Of a stretch of DNA of 64,000 nucleotides, positions 10,238 to 20,546 are shown one piece after another; position 1 is the first letter of the stretch; the number at the start of each line of letters is the position of its first letter. This stretch comes from Prorocentrum cordatum (Eukaryota > Sar > Dinophyceae > Prorocentrales > Prorocentraceae), in NCBI GenBank assembly GCA_963575745.1, contig CAUYUJ010015294.1:56001-120000 (forward strand). Direction: 5' to 3'. The translations under genes were made by a program, and so were the position numbers. The notes under the pieces were generated by a model. That model was given only the letters and a program-made list of their open reading frames with translations. It had not been told where the DNA came from and did no database searches.

Positions 10238-10515
10238 AAAAAAGCAGGCAGGCGGGATCGGCCGTAGCTTCAGGACAGCTACAGAGCTGGTAAGCACAAC
10301 TAATCGATTCAGAATAATCAGGCGCGTTCGCCTGTTGAATCACGAGGTCTGAACTCGGTCTGCTAGCCGAGCCAGGTCCGCAAACCTATTCGTATGATCT
10401 GAGTCATCTTGACAGACGCTCTCGGCTATCTGTACTTAACTCGTGCTACAGGACAGCCACAGAGCTGATACGTACATAATCTTATTCAGAATGATCAGTA
10501 GCCGTTGTCTGTCGA
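10238..10515 (-). repeat. Inverted B start and A monomers
   Basis: GCGGGATCGGCC followed by inverted A monomers (GAACTCGGTCTGCTAGCC, CTGTACTTAACTCG). Cut at GTCTGTCGA by the next forward element; inverted A resumes at 11,536. Confidence 0.75.
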
Positions 10516-11535
10516 ACTGGGCGCCGGCGGTAAACCGTCAACCTTGGTTACCGCCGGGGAACTCGTAGAGCTTCCAAGCGACTGAAGTTGAGAAAACCGA
10601 CAGGACCTACCAACATTCTGACTCATAGTCAATATGTTTTGACCTCTAAATGCGTCTGCTGTCTGCGAATCGATTCCTGTCATTACCAGCCCCGCAGCCC
10701 CCCAACAGCCCGAGGTCAGTGCAGAAAACCAACAGCATCTCTCGATGACTCGAACAGTACAATAGTGTCGCGAACCTAGTTCGGGTAGCAGACCGAGTTC
10801 CGAGCTCTGGATTCGACAGGCGGACGCGCATGATCTCTTAAAATCGATTCATATGACAACCAGCACTGTAGCCCCCTCTCAGCGCGAGTTGAGTCAAGAA
10901 AACCGAGAGCACTTCTCAAGATTACTCGACCAATACGAATAATTTTGCGATTCTAGATAAAGAAGAAGACCGAGTTCAGAGCTGTGGAGTCGACGAACAA
11001 ACGCAACTAACGATTCTGGATCAGTTTCTGTAAATATCAGCTCTGTAGCTGTCGTACAGCTCGAGTTAGTACAGAAAACCGAGAGTTTCTGTCAAGATGA
11101 CTCGAATAATACGAACAGGTTTGCGGATCTAGCTCGGCTCACAGACCGGGTTCAGACCTCTGGGTTCAACAGGCGAACGCGCCTGATCATTCTGCATGCA
11201 TTAGCTGTGGTTACCAGTTCTGTAGCTGCCCTAGAGCTCGAGTTATGTTCATAAAAGCGTCAGCGAATATCAAGATGACTCGAAACGGCCGATCCCGCCA
11301 GAGTGCTTTTTGGCCTTCAAAGTTACCCGATCGAGCTGAGATCAAGATGGCGAGCGGGAATAAGATCGAATATCATGGGAAAAAATACTAGAGCTCTAAC
11401 GAATGGTCAAATTTCGAGAACAAATTTTTCAACCGACCAAAAGTTCCGTCGAGATTTTTCTTGCCAACTAGCTCTCCAGCGCGCCGGAATTACTCTTAAG
11501 CTTCCAGCAACTAGCTTAGGGAAGCTCTACGAGTC
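10516..11535 (+). mobile_element. C-A-B element inserted in inverted A sequence
   Basis: Head ACTGGGCGCCGGCGG at 10,516, about four A monomers (10,621-11,285), B tail 11,286-11,535 with the terminal hairpin and closing GAAGCTCTACGAGT. The inverted A host continues on both sides. Confidence 0.75.
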
Positions 11536-11703
11536 ACTCGATCTGCTGCCCGATCTAGAATCGCGAAACTATTCGTATTGCTCGAGTCATCTTGAGAGAC
11601 GTTGTCGTTTCTCTGCACTCAACTTGGGCTGTAGGGGGGCTGCTGGTAATCATTGGAATTGATTCGGAGCCATCAGGCGTTCGCCTTCCGAATCCAGACG
11701 AAA
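11536..11703 (-). repeat. Inverted A monomer, host remainder
   Basis: CTGCTGCCCGATCTAGAATC, TTGAGAGACGTTGTCG and GGGCTGTAGGGGGGCTGC are the reverse complement of an A monomer. It continues the inverted host cut at 10,515. Confidence 0.7.
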
Positions 11704-13369
11704 TACCTCGTAGAACTCTTCGGCATCGATGAGCTAGATTGGTCGACCCGGCCAGAAAGGACAAAGTGATAACTTTTGGGTGGTTTTGCATTTTTTTGAA
11801 AGATATTTGACAATTCATTTTAAGAATGGAGACTGGGCGCCGGCGGTAAACCGTCAACCTTTGTTACCACCGGGGGATCGTAGAGCTTCCTGACTCGTAG
11901 GGATGTGCGTAAAAATCCGAAGAACTACTAGTTTTTCAGCCCAAGCGATTTCAGTCCTCTCAAGACGACTCTAGCAAAAAAACGAACAACTCCAATAATA
12001 GAATTGTTTCGCAGACCTAATTCGAGCAGCAGACGGAGTTCCGAGCTCTGGATTCGACAGACAGACGCGTCTGATGTCTCAGAATTAATTTCCGTGACCA
12101 GCAGTACTGTAGCACTCCCTAGCACGAGTTAAGTGCGCAATACCGAGAGCACTTCTCAGAATAACTCGAACAATACGGATAGTTTTGCGAACCTAGCTGG
12201 GGCAGAGGGCCGAGTCCAGAGCTCTCGATTCGACGCACGAACGTGCCTGATGATTCCCAATCGATTTATGTGACTATGAGCTCTGTAGCTGCCCTAGAGC
12301 TCGAGTTGAGTACAGAAAACCGAGGGCGTCTGTGAAGATGAACAAAATGATACGAATATCTTTGCGGACCTAGCTCGGCTAGCAGAACGAGTTCAGACGT
12401 CTAGATTCAACAGGCGAACGCGCCTAATGATTCTGAATGCGATAGGCGTGCTTACCAGCTCTGTAGATGTCCGGTAACTCGAGTTAAGTACAGAGAACCG
12501 AGGGCGTCTATCAAGATGACCCAAATAATACCAATAGATTTTCAGACCTAGCTCGGCTACTAGACCGAGTTCAGACCTCTAGATCCAACAGGCGAACGCG
12601 GTTAATGATTCTAAATGCGATAGCTGTGCTTACCAGCTCTCTAGATGTCCTGTAGCTCGAGTTGAGTACAGAGAACCGAGCGCGTCTATCAAGATGACCA
12701 AATAATACCAATAGGTTTGCAGACCTAGCTCGGCTAACAGAACGAGTTCAGACCTCTAGATTCATCAGGCGAACGCAGTTAGTGATTCTGAGTGCGATAG
12801 GTGTGCTTACCAGCTCTGTTGCTGCTCTACAGCTTGAGTTAAGTACAAAATACCGATAACGCGTATCAAGATAACTCGAAACGGCCGATCCCGCCGACTG
12901 CTTTTTGACAGTGAAAGCTACTCGATCGAGCTGAGATCAAGATGGCGAGCGGGGATGAGATCAAATATCACGGGAAAAAATACTAGAGCTCTAACGAATG
13001 ATTGAATTTCGAGAACAATATTTTCAACCGACCAAAAGTGAGCAAAACTCCCGTCGAGATTTTTCTTGCCAACTAGCTCTCCACCGCGTCGGAATTACTG
13101 GAACCGGCGGTAAACCGTCAACCAGATTACCGCCGCGGCCCTCGTAGAGCTCTTTTCTAGCACGGCCCTGATCGGTACATATGCAGGTAGAGTCTGGAAG
13201 AAAATCCCAGAAAGAATCGAAAAATGAAGTTTTTATGTTTTTATCCGAAGATGGTCTCGCCAAGTGTTTTGATAGTAATACTACACCTCCAGACCTTATA
13301 ATTCATTGACGAACGCGAAATGACCCACTACAGGTGCGAAAAATACCAGATCTTAAAACGAATGTTCAA

Positions 13370-14490
13370 ACTGGGCGCCGGCGGTAAACCGTCAACCTTC
13401 CTTACCGCCGGGGGACTCGTAGAGCTTCCTGACAATATATAATGTGGAAAAGAATTTCAGAAAACGACTAGTTTTTCAGCCCAAGCGAATATAGACCTCT
13501 CAAGATGACACTAACAAAACAAACGAACAGTGTTCCAATCGAGCTCCAGTATGAAACCGAGTTCAGACCTCTGAATGCGACAGGCGGACGCGTCTGATGT
13601 CTGCGGATCGATTCCTGTGATAACTAGCTCTGCAGCCCCCCATACAGCCTGAGTTAAGTGCAGAAAACCGAGAGTACCTCTCAGGATGACTCGATTAACA
13701 GAACAGTTTCGCGGATCTCGTTCGAGCAGCAGACCGAGTTCCGAGCTCTCGGTTCGACGAACGGACGCGCCTGATGTCTCGAAATCGATTCCTGTGACCA
13801 GCAGCACTGTAGCCCTCCCCCAGCACGATTTAAGTACAGAAAACCGAGAGCACTTCTCAAGATGACTCGAACAATACCAATAGGTTCGCGAACCTAGCTC
13901 GGGGAGCAGGCCGAGTTCAGAGCTCTTGATTCAACAGACGAACGCGCCTGATGATTCTCAATCGATTTCTGTGATTATCAGCTCTGCGGCTGCCCTACAG
14001 ATCGAGTTAAGTACGAAAAATCGAGAGCGTCTGCTACAATGACTCGAATAATACGAATAGATTTGCGACCCTAGCTCGGCTAGCAGACCGAGTTCAGACC
14101 TCTAGATTCAACAGGCGAACGCGCCTGATCATTCTGAATGCATTAGCTGTGCTGACCAGCTCTGTAGTTGTCCTGAAGCTCGAGTTATCTTGAGAAAACC
14201 GACAGCGCGTATCAAGATGACTCGAAACGGCCGTTCCCGCCTGCCTGCTTTTTGGCCTTCAAAGTTACCCGATCGAGCTCAGATCAAGATGGCGAGCGGG
14301 AATAAGATCGAATAGCATGGGAAAAAATACTAGAGCTCTAACGAATGGTCAAATTTTGAGAACAAAATTTCCAACCGACCAAAAGTCACCAAAAGGTCCG
14401 TCGATATTTTTCTTGCCAGCTAGCTCTTCAGCTACCCGGAATTACTCTAAAGCTTCCAGCAATAACTTGCTAAGGGAAGCTCTACGAGTT
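13370..14490 (+). mobile_element. C-A-B element 'gamma', complete
   Basis: 1,121 bp from ACTGGGCGCCGGCGG to GGGAAGCTCTACGAGTT, with the dyad head, GGACTCGTAGAGCTTCC, about four A monomers, B tail and terminal hairpin. Flanks are GTTCAA on the left and ATCTCTC on the right, with no duplication. Confidence 0.8.
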
Positions 14491-14965
14491 ATCTCTCACG
14501 AAGTTTGTCCAACCGACCCAAAGTTCGCACATTGTCCGTCGGGGCCGGGTCAGCCAACTGGGCGCCGGCGGTAAACCGTCAACCTTGGTTACCGCCGGGG
14601 GACTCGTAGAGCTTCCTAACTCGACTTAAGCTGAGAAAACAGACAGCACTTACCAACAATCTGACTCATCGTGAATAGTTTTTGACCTCTGAATGCGACA
14701 CACGGACGCGTCTGATGTCTGCGAATCGACTCCTGTCATTACCAGCCCTGCAGCCCCCCTACAGCCCGAATTAAGTGCAGAAAACCGACAGCACCTCTCA
14801 GGATGACTCGAACAATAGGAATAATTTCGCAGAGCGAGTTCGGGCAGCAGACAGAGTCCAGAGCTCTGTATTCGACAGGCGGACGCGCCTGATGTCTTCA
14901 AATCGATTCCAGTAATGACCAGCCATGCAGCCCCCCTACAGCCCGAGTTAAGTCCAGATAACCGA

Positions 14966-15338
14966 CATTATCTCGCAACCCGATCCGAGACTGCCACCCG
15001 CAGGGCCGGTCCCGGAACCGCTACTCGCACCAGGCCAAGCGGGAGCGGGAGCGAAACACTGGGACGCAACTTGCGTCCCAGTGGCGTCGGCCTCCATGCC
15101 TGTGTTCTCGCCCGACTTCTTTGGAGGTGACGCTTTGCTTGGAGATTTTGCCAAAGCTGCTTGCACTTCGGCGCGACGATTATTGAGACGCGCACTCTGC
15201 TGAGCAAGAACACCAGTCGTCGCAGCGCTGGATGAAGCCATGACTGAAACTGGGAGAAACTTGGAGGTATGCCCCAACAGGAGCTCACTCAATCGATGGG
15301 ATAGCAGGTGCTGGCCGGCCGCCCCGGCGACAGGCAGC
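14966..15338 (-). other. Unique segment, possible captured protein N-terminus
   Basis: On the minus strand an ATG at 15,239-15,241 opens a frame running to 14,948. It reads as a plausible soluble N-terminus rich in Ala, Ser and Lys (MASSSAATTGVLAQQSARLN, then KSPSKASPPKKSGENTGMEA). The frame runs into A-monomer sequence and stops, so it would be only a fragment. Base composition and complexity differ sharply from the host repeat. No homologue is recognised; an ORF1-like retroelement protein is one possibility. Confidence 0.4.
15057..15083. repeat. 27-bp odd palindrome
   Basis: Thirteen-base arms CACTGGGACGCAA and TTGCGTCCCAGTG around a single C, inside the unique segment 14,966-15,338. It could be a very tight hairpin or a dimer-binding site. 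Confidence 0.85.
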
Positions 15339-15866
15339 GACTCGAACGATACGAACAGTTTTGCGATTCTAGATCGGGCAGTAGGCCAAGTTCAGAGCTC
15401 TGGAGTCGACAGACAAACGCAACTGATGATTCTGAATTGGTTCCTGTGAATATCAGCTCTGTAGCTGTCCTACAGCTCGAGTTAAGTGCAGAAAACCGAG
15501 AGTTTCTGTCAAGATCACTCGAATAATACGAACAGGTTTGTGGCCCTAGCTCGGCTCGCAGACCGAGTTCAGACTTCTGGATTTAACAGGCGAACGCGCC
15601 TGATCATTCTGCATGCATTAGCTGTGCTTACCAGCTCTGTAGCTGCCCTAGAGCTCGAGTTATGTTCAGAAAACCGTCAGTGCATATCAAGATGCCTCTA
15701 AACGGCCGATCTCGCCACAGTGCTTTTCGATACTAATATTCACCCGATCGAGCTGAGATCGAGACGGCGAGCGGGAATAAGATCGAATATCACGGAAAAA
15801 AATACTAGAGCCCTAACGAATGGTCAAATTTTGAGAAAAAATTTTCAACCGAGCAAAAGTAGTCAA

Positions 15867-15940
15867 AAGTTCCGAGTTCAGACCTCTGAATGCGACAGAC
15901 GGACGCGTCTGATGTCTGCAGATCGATTCCTGTGATTATT
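15867..15940 (+). repeat. A-monomer fragment inside a B tail
   Basis: AGTTCAGACCTCTGAATGCG through GATTCCTGTGATTA is A-monomer sequence placed between ...AAAAGTTCCG and TTCCGTCGAG of B. TTCCG is present on both sides, suggesting end joining at microhomology or a 5-bp duplication. Confidence 0.7.
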
Positions 15941-16248
15941 CCGTCGAGATTTTTCGAGCCAACTAGCTGCGGGGCGCGCCGGAATTACTCTTAGCTTCCA
16001 GCAATAACTTGCTAAGGGAAGCTCTACGAGTTACTAGCTGCGCCCCGCGCCCGAATTTCTCTAGCTCATCGATGTCGAAGAGCTCTACGAGGTACTCTTA
16101 GCTTCCAGCGATAACATGCTAAGGGAAGCTCTACGAGTTATTTTTCGCACCTGTAAACGACTATGAGGTTTTCTCTCTCTTAGTATGAGCTGTGTAGGCG
16201 CTCTGTTACGATCAAAACACTTGGCGGAACCATCTTTATGTTGATACA

Positions 16249-16597
16249 AAATGTAAGCGTCCAAAACCCGGATAGCGAAGCCAAGCGCGGAACGCCGCAC
16301 GGGGACCTCTGCCAGGCCGCCTGAAACGAAAACTTGTAAGCGTCCAAAACCCGGATAGCGAAGCCAAGCGCGGAACCCTGCAGGGGAATCTCTGCCAGGC
16401 CGCCTGAAACGATGCGCGGGATGCTGGAAACCTCGCAGGAGACGCTTTCAGAGGCGCCGTTTACGATGCGTGGGGCCCTGCAAAGCGCGCAAGGAAGATC
16501 TGCCTCGGAGCCTGGAAGAACTTGTAAGCGTCCAAAACCCGAATGGAGAAGCCAAGCGCGGAACGCCGCACGGGGACCTCTGCCAGGCCACCTGAAA
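16249..16597 (+). mobile_element. Three stacked, truncated F elements
   Basis: F starts (TTGTAAGCGTCCAAAACCC) occur at about 16,252, 16,336 and 16,523. The third begins where the second reads GCCTGGAAGA and other F copies continue ACTGCC, so it was inserted before that A. All three lack their 3' ends here. Confidence 0.75.
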
Positions 16598-16937
16598 GTG
16601 GGAACCGGCGGTAAACCGTCAACCAGGTTACCGGGCACCTCGTAAAGCTCTTTTCTTGCACAGCGATCCTCGGAAAACATGAAGGCAGCTTCTAAAGCGA
16701 GAGGCGAAAAATTCAAAATATTACGATTTTTCGGTCTCCATCCAAAAGCGGTTCCTGCAAGTCTTTCGATAGTAATAATATTGCAGCTACGCACCTGAAA
16801 ATTTGACTGGCAGACGCGGCATAATCCACTACACGTGAGAAAAATCTGTTTTATCGAAATGAATTGTCAAATATCTTTCAAATCTTACCAAAACCGACCC
16901 AAAGTCATCGCTTTGTCTCTTAAGGCCGGGTCGACCA
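16598..16937 (+). mobile_element. E element, 5' part
   Basis: Head GTGGGAACCGGCGGTAAACC, ACCTCGTAAAGCTCTTTTC, interior through CTTAAGGCCGGGTCGACCA, cut by the next head. Inserted within an F sequence after CACCTGAAA. The right dyad arm is shortened (GGTTACCGGGC). Confidence 0.7.
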
Positions 16938-17921
16938 ACTGGGCGCCGGCGGTAAACCGTCAACCTTTGTTACTGCCGGGGGACTCGTAGAGCTTCCTGA
17001 CAACATATACTGTCGGAAAAAATTGCAGAGAACGAATAGTTTTTGAGCCCAACTCGAGTATCAGACCGAGTTCAGACCTCTGAATGCGACAGACGGACGC
17101 GTCTGATGTCTCCGAATCGATTCCTGTGATTACCCGCCCTGCAGCCTCCCTACAGCCCGAATTAAGTGCAGAACGCCGACAGTAGCTCTCAAGATAACTG
17201 GAAGAATGCGAACAGTTTCGTGATTCTGGATCGCGCAACAGACTGAGTTCAGAGCTCTGGATTCAACAGGCGAACGCGCCTGATCATTCTGAGTGCGATA
17301 GGTGTGCTTACCAGCACTGTAGCTGCCTACAGCTCGAGTTAAGTAGAAAATACCGAACGCGTATCAAGAGGACACGAATAATACGAATAGGTTTGCGGAC
17401 CTAGCTCGGCTAGCAGACGAGTTCAGACCTCTGGGTTCAACAGGCGAACGCGCCTGATCATTCTGAGTGCGATACGAGTGCTTACCAGCACTGTAGCTGC
17501 CCCACAGCTCGAGTTAAGTAGAAAATACCGACAACGCGTATCAAGTTGACTCGAATAATACAAACAGATTTGCGGACCTAGGCTGACAGACCGAGTTCAG
17601 ACCTCTGGGTTCAACAGGCGAACGCGCCTGATCATTCTGCATGCATTAGCTGTGCTTACCAGCTCTGTAGCTGCCCTGAAGCTCGAGTTATCTTGAGAAA
17701 ACCGACAGCGCGTATCAAGATAACTCGAAACGGCCGTTCCCGCCAGAGTGCTTTTTGGCAGTAAAAGGTACTCGATCGAGCTGAGATCAAGATGGCGAGC
17801 GGGAATAAGATCGAATATCACGGGAAAAAATACTAGAGCTCTAACGAATTGTCAAATTTCGAGAACAAAATTTTCAACCGAGCAAAAGTCATCAAAAGTT
17901 CCGTCGAGATTTTTCTTGCCA
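16938..17921 (+). mobile_element. C-A-B element up to its interruption
   Basis: Head at 16,938, about four A monomers (17,051-17,735), B tail to CTTGCCA at 17,921, where an E element enters. Its closing segment is not identified with certainty. Confidence 0.7.
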
Positions 17922-18283
17922 ACTGGGAACCGGCGGTAAACCGTCAACCAGGTTACCGCCGGGGACCTCGTAGAGCTCTTTTCTTGCCCAGCGCTTCTCG
18001 AAACACATCAAGAAAGCTTCTGAAGCGAGAGCCGGAAAACTCGAAAAATCACGATTTTTCGGTTTACATCCAAAATCGGTTCCTGCAAGTCTTTCAGTAG
18101 AAATATTGCAGCTACGGACCTAAAAATTTTACTGGCAGACGCGGCAGAACCCAATTCACGTGAGAAAAATCTGGTTTCTGAAATGAACTGTCAAATATCT
18201 TTCAAATCTTTGCAAAACCGACCCGAGGTCATCACATTGTCTCTTAACGTCCGGTTGGCCAACTAGCTCTACCCCGCGCCCGA
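17922..18283 (+). mobile_element. E element up to its interruption
   Basis: ACTGGGAACCGGCGGTAAAC head with an intact dyad (CCGGCGGTAA, TTACCGCCGG), GACCTCGTAGAGCTCTTTTC, E interior, then GGCCAACTAGCTCTACCCCG up to CGCCCGA where a C head begins. Confidence 0.75.
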
Positions 18284-19331
18284 ACTGGGCGCCGGCGGTA
18301 AACCGTCAACCTTTCTTACCGCCGGGGGACTCGTAGAGCTTCCTGACAATGTATAATGTGGGAAAGAATTTCAGAGAACGACTAGTTTTTCAGCCCAAGC
18401 GATTATAGACCTCTCAAGATGACTCTAACAAAACGAACGAACAGTTTTCCAATCGAGCTCGAGTATGAAACCGAGTTCAGACCTCTCAATGCGACAGGCG
18501 GACGCGTCTGGTGTCTGCGGATCGATTCCTGTGATTACCAGCTCTGCAGCCCCCCATACAGCCTGAGTTAAGTGCAGAAAACCGAGAGTACCTCTCAGGA
18601 TGACTCGAATCGTACAACGGTTTCGCGGATCTCGTTCGAGCAGCAGACCGAGTTCCGAGCTCTCGGTTCGACGAACGGACGCGCCTGATGTCTCGAAATC
18701 GATTCCGGTGACCAGCAGCACTGTAGCCCTCCCCCAGCACGATTTAAGTACAGAAAACCGAGAGCACTTCTCAAGATGACTCGAACAATACCACGAGGTT
18801 CGCGAACCTAGCTCGGGGAGCAGGCCGAGTTCAGAGCTCTTGATTAACAGACGAACGCGCCTGATAATTCTCAATCGATTTCTGTGATTATCAGCCCTGT
18901 GGCTGCCCTACAGATCGAGTTAAGTACGAAAAACCGAGAGCGTCTGCTACAATGACTCGAATAATACGAATAGGTTTGCGACCCTAGCTCGGCTAGCAGA
19001 CCGAGTTCAGACCTCTGGATTCAACAGGCGAACGCGCCTGATCATTCTGAATGCATTAGCTGTGCTGACCAGCTCTGTAGTTGTCCTGAAGCTCAAGTTA
19101 TCTTGAGAAAACCGACAGCGCGTATCAAGATAACTCGGAACGGCCGTTCCCGCCCGTGTGCTTTTTGGCCTTCAAAGTTACCCGATCGAGCTGAGATCAA
19201 GATGGCGAGCGGGAATAAGATCGAATATCATGGAAAGAAATACTAGAGATCTAACGAATGTTCAAATTTTGAGAACAAAATTTTCAACCGACCAAAAGTC
19301 AGCAAAAGGTCGGTCGAGATTTTTCTTGCCA
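18284..19331 (+). mobile_element. C-A-B element up to its interruption
   Basis: Head, about four A monomers (18,391-19,150) and B tail to CTTGCCA. Its A monomers appear in the same order of variants as in gamma, the copy at 19,332 and the copy at 26,723, showing amplification of whole elements. Confidence 0.75.
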
Positions 19332-20442
19332 ACTGGACGCCGGCGGTAAACCGTCAACCTTTCTTGCCGCCGGGGCACTCGTAGAGCTTCCTCACAATAT
19401 ATAATGTGGAAAAGAATTCAGAGAACGACCTGATGACTCTAACAAAACAAAGCGATTATAGACCCCTCAAGATGACTCTAACAAAACAAACGAACAGTTT
19501 TCCAATCGAGCTCGAGTATGAAACCGAGTTCAGACCTCGAAATGCGACAGCGGACGCGTCTGATGTCTGCGGATCGATTCCTGTGACTACCAGCTCTGCA
19601 GCCCCCCATACAGCCTGAGTTAAGAGCAGAAAACCGAGAGTACTTCTCAGGATGACTCGAATAATACAACAGTTTCGCGGGTCTCGTTCGAGCAGCAGAC
19701 CGAGTTCCGAGCTCTCGCTTCGACGAACGGACGCGCCTGATGTCTCGAAATCGATTTCTGTGACCAGCAGCACCCATCTCCCAGCACGATTTAAGTACAG
19801 AAAACCAAGAGCACTTCTCAAGATGACTCGAACAATACCAATAGGTTCGCGAACCTAGCTCGGGGAGCAGGCCGAGTTCAGAGCTCTCGATTCAACAGAC
19901 GAACGCGCCTGATTAATTCTCAATCGATATATGTGATTATCAGCTCTGTGGCTGCTCTACAGATCGAGTTAAGTACGAAAAACCGAGAGCGTCTGCTACA
20001 ATGACTCGAATAATACGAACAGGCTTGCGACCCTAGCTCGGCTAGCAGACCGAGTTCAGACCTCTGGATTCAACAGGCAAAGACGCCTGATCATTCTGAA
20101 TGCATTAGCTGTGCTGACCAGCTCTGTAGTTGTCCTGAAGCTCAAGTTATCTTGAGAAAACCGACAGCGCGTATCAAGATGACTCGAAACGGCCGTTCCC
20201 GCCTGCCTGCTTTTTGGCCTCCAAAGTTACCCGATCGAGCTGAGATCAAGATGGCGAGCGGGAATAAGATCGAATAGCATGGGAAAAAATACTAGAGCTC
20301 TCACAAATTATCAAATTTGATAACAAAATTTTCAACCGACCAAAGTCAGCAAAAGGTCCGTCGAGATTTTCTTGCCAACTAGCTCTCCGGCGCGCCGGAA
20401 TTACTCTTAGCTTCCAGCTTTTACTAGCTAAGGGAAGGTCCG
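19332..20442 (+). mobile_element. C-A-B element inserted at GCCA^ACT of a C-A-B
   Basis: Head ACTGGACGCCGGCGG, about four A monomers, B tail with a terminal hairpin variant (CTTCCAGCTTTTACTAGC) ending GGGAA, then fused to GGTCCGTCGAG of another B copy. The closing GCTCTACGAGTT is missing at this fusion. Confidence 0.7.
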
Positions 20443-20506
20443 TCGAGATTTTTCTTGCCAACTAGCTCTCCAGCTCCCCGGAATTACTCTTAAGCTTCCA
20501 GCAACT
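20443..20506 (+). repeat. B-tail remainder
   Basis: TTTTTCTTGCCAACTAGCTC through TTAAGCTTCCAGCA. Probably the resumed tail of the element opened at 18,284, cut by an F start. Confidence 0.5.
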
Positions 20507-20546
20507 TGTAAGCGTCCAAAACCCGGATAGCGAATCCAAGCGCGGA
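20507..20546 (+). mobile_element. F element 5' scrap
   Basis: ACTTGTAAGCGTCC, CCCGGATAGCGAATCC, GCGCGGA, then cut by a C head. Uninterrupted F copies continue ACGCCGC here, so the cut is again 5' of an A. Confidence 0.75.

Larger units (their letters stand above)
14557..16032 (+). mobile_element. C-A-B element 'delta', carrying a foreign segment
   Basis: Head at 14,557 in CAGCCA^ACT, A monomers 14,660-14,965 and 15,339-15,705, B tail 15,706-16,032 with terminal hairpin and GAGTT end. The A array is interrupted by a unique 373-bp segment and the B tail by a 74-bp A-monomer piece. Confidence 0.75.
13097..16093 (+). mobile_element. E element 'beta' inside alpha, hosting two C-A-B elements
   Basis: Segments: 13,097-13,369 (head and interior), 14,491-14,556 (ATCTCTCACGAAGTTTGTCC to GGGTCAGCCA) and 16,033-16,093 (ACTAGCTGCGCCCCGCGCC to GAGCTCTACGAGGT). 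Joined in order they reproduce the linear order of an uninterrupted E element. CTCGTAGAGCTCTT near the head pairs with AAGAGCTCTACGAG at the end, 2.9 kb away. Confidence 0.8.
11832..16139 (+). mobile_element. C-A-B element 'alpha', outer shell of the middle nest
   Basis: Head at 11,832, about five A monomers (11,941-12,880), B tail to 13,096 cut at GTCGGAATT. It resumes at 16,094 as ACTCTTAGCTTCCAGCG and closes with GGGAAGCTCTACGAGTT at 16,139. The 4.3 kb span contains one E element that itself contains two C-A-B elements. Confidence 0.75.
11704..16248 (-). mobile_element. Inverted D/E element, split by the middle nest
   Basis: Starts with the inverted closing ACCTCGTAGAACTCTTCGGC, continues to GACAATTCATTTTAAGAATG at about 11,829 and resumes at 16,140 as ATTTTTCGCACCTGTAAACG. 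In the uninterrupted copy at about 25,540 these two pieces are contiguous (read on the other strand), which brackets the whole nest. Confidence 0.7.
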
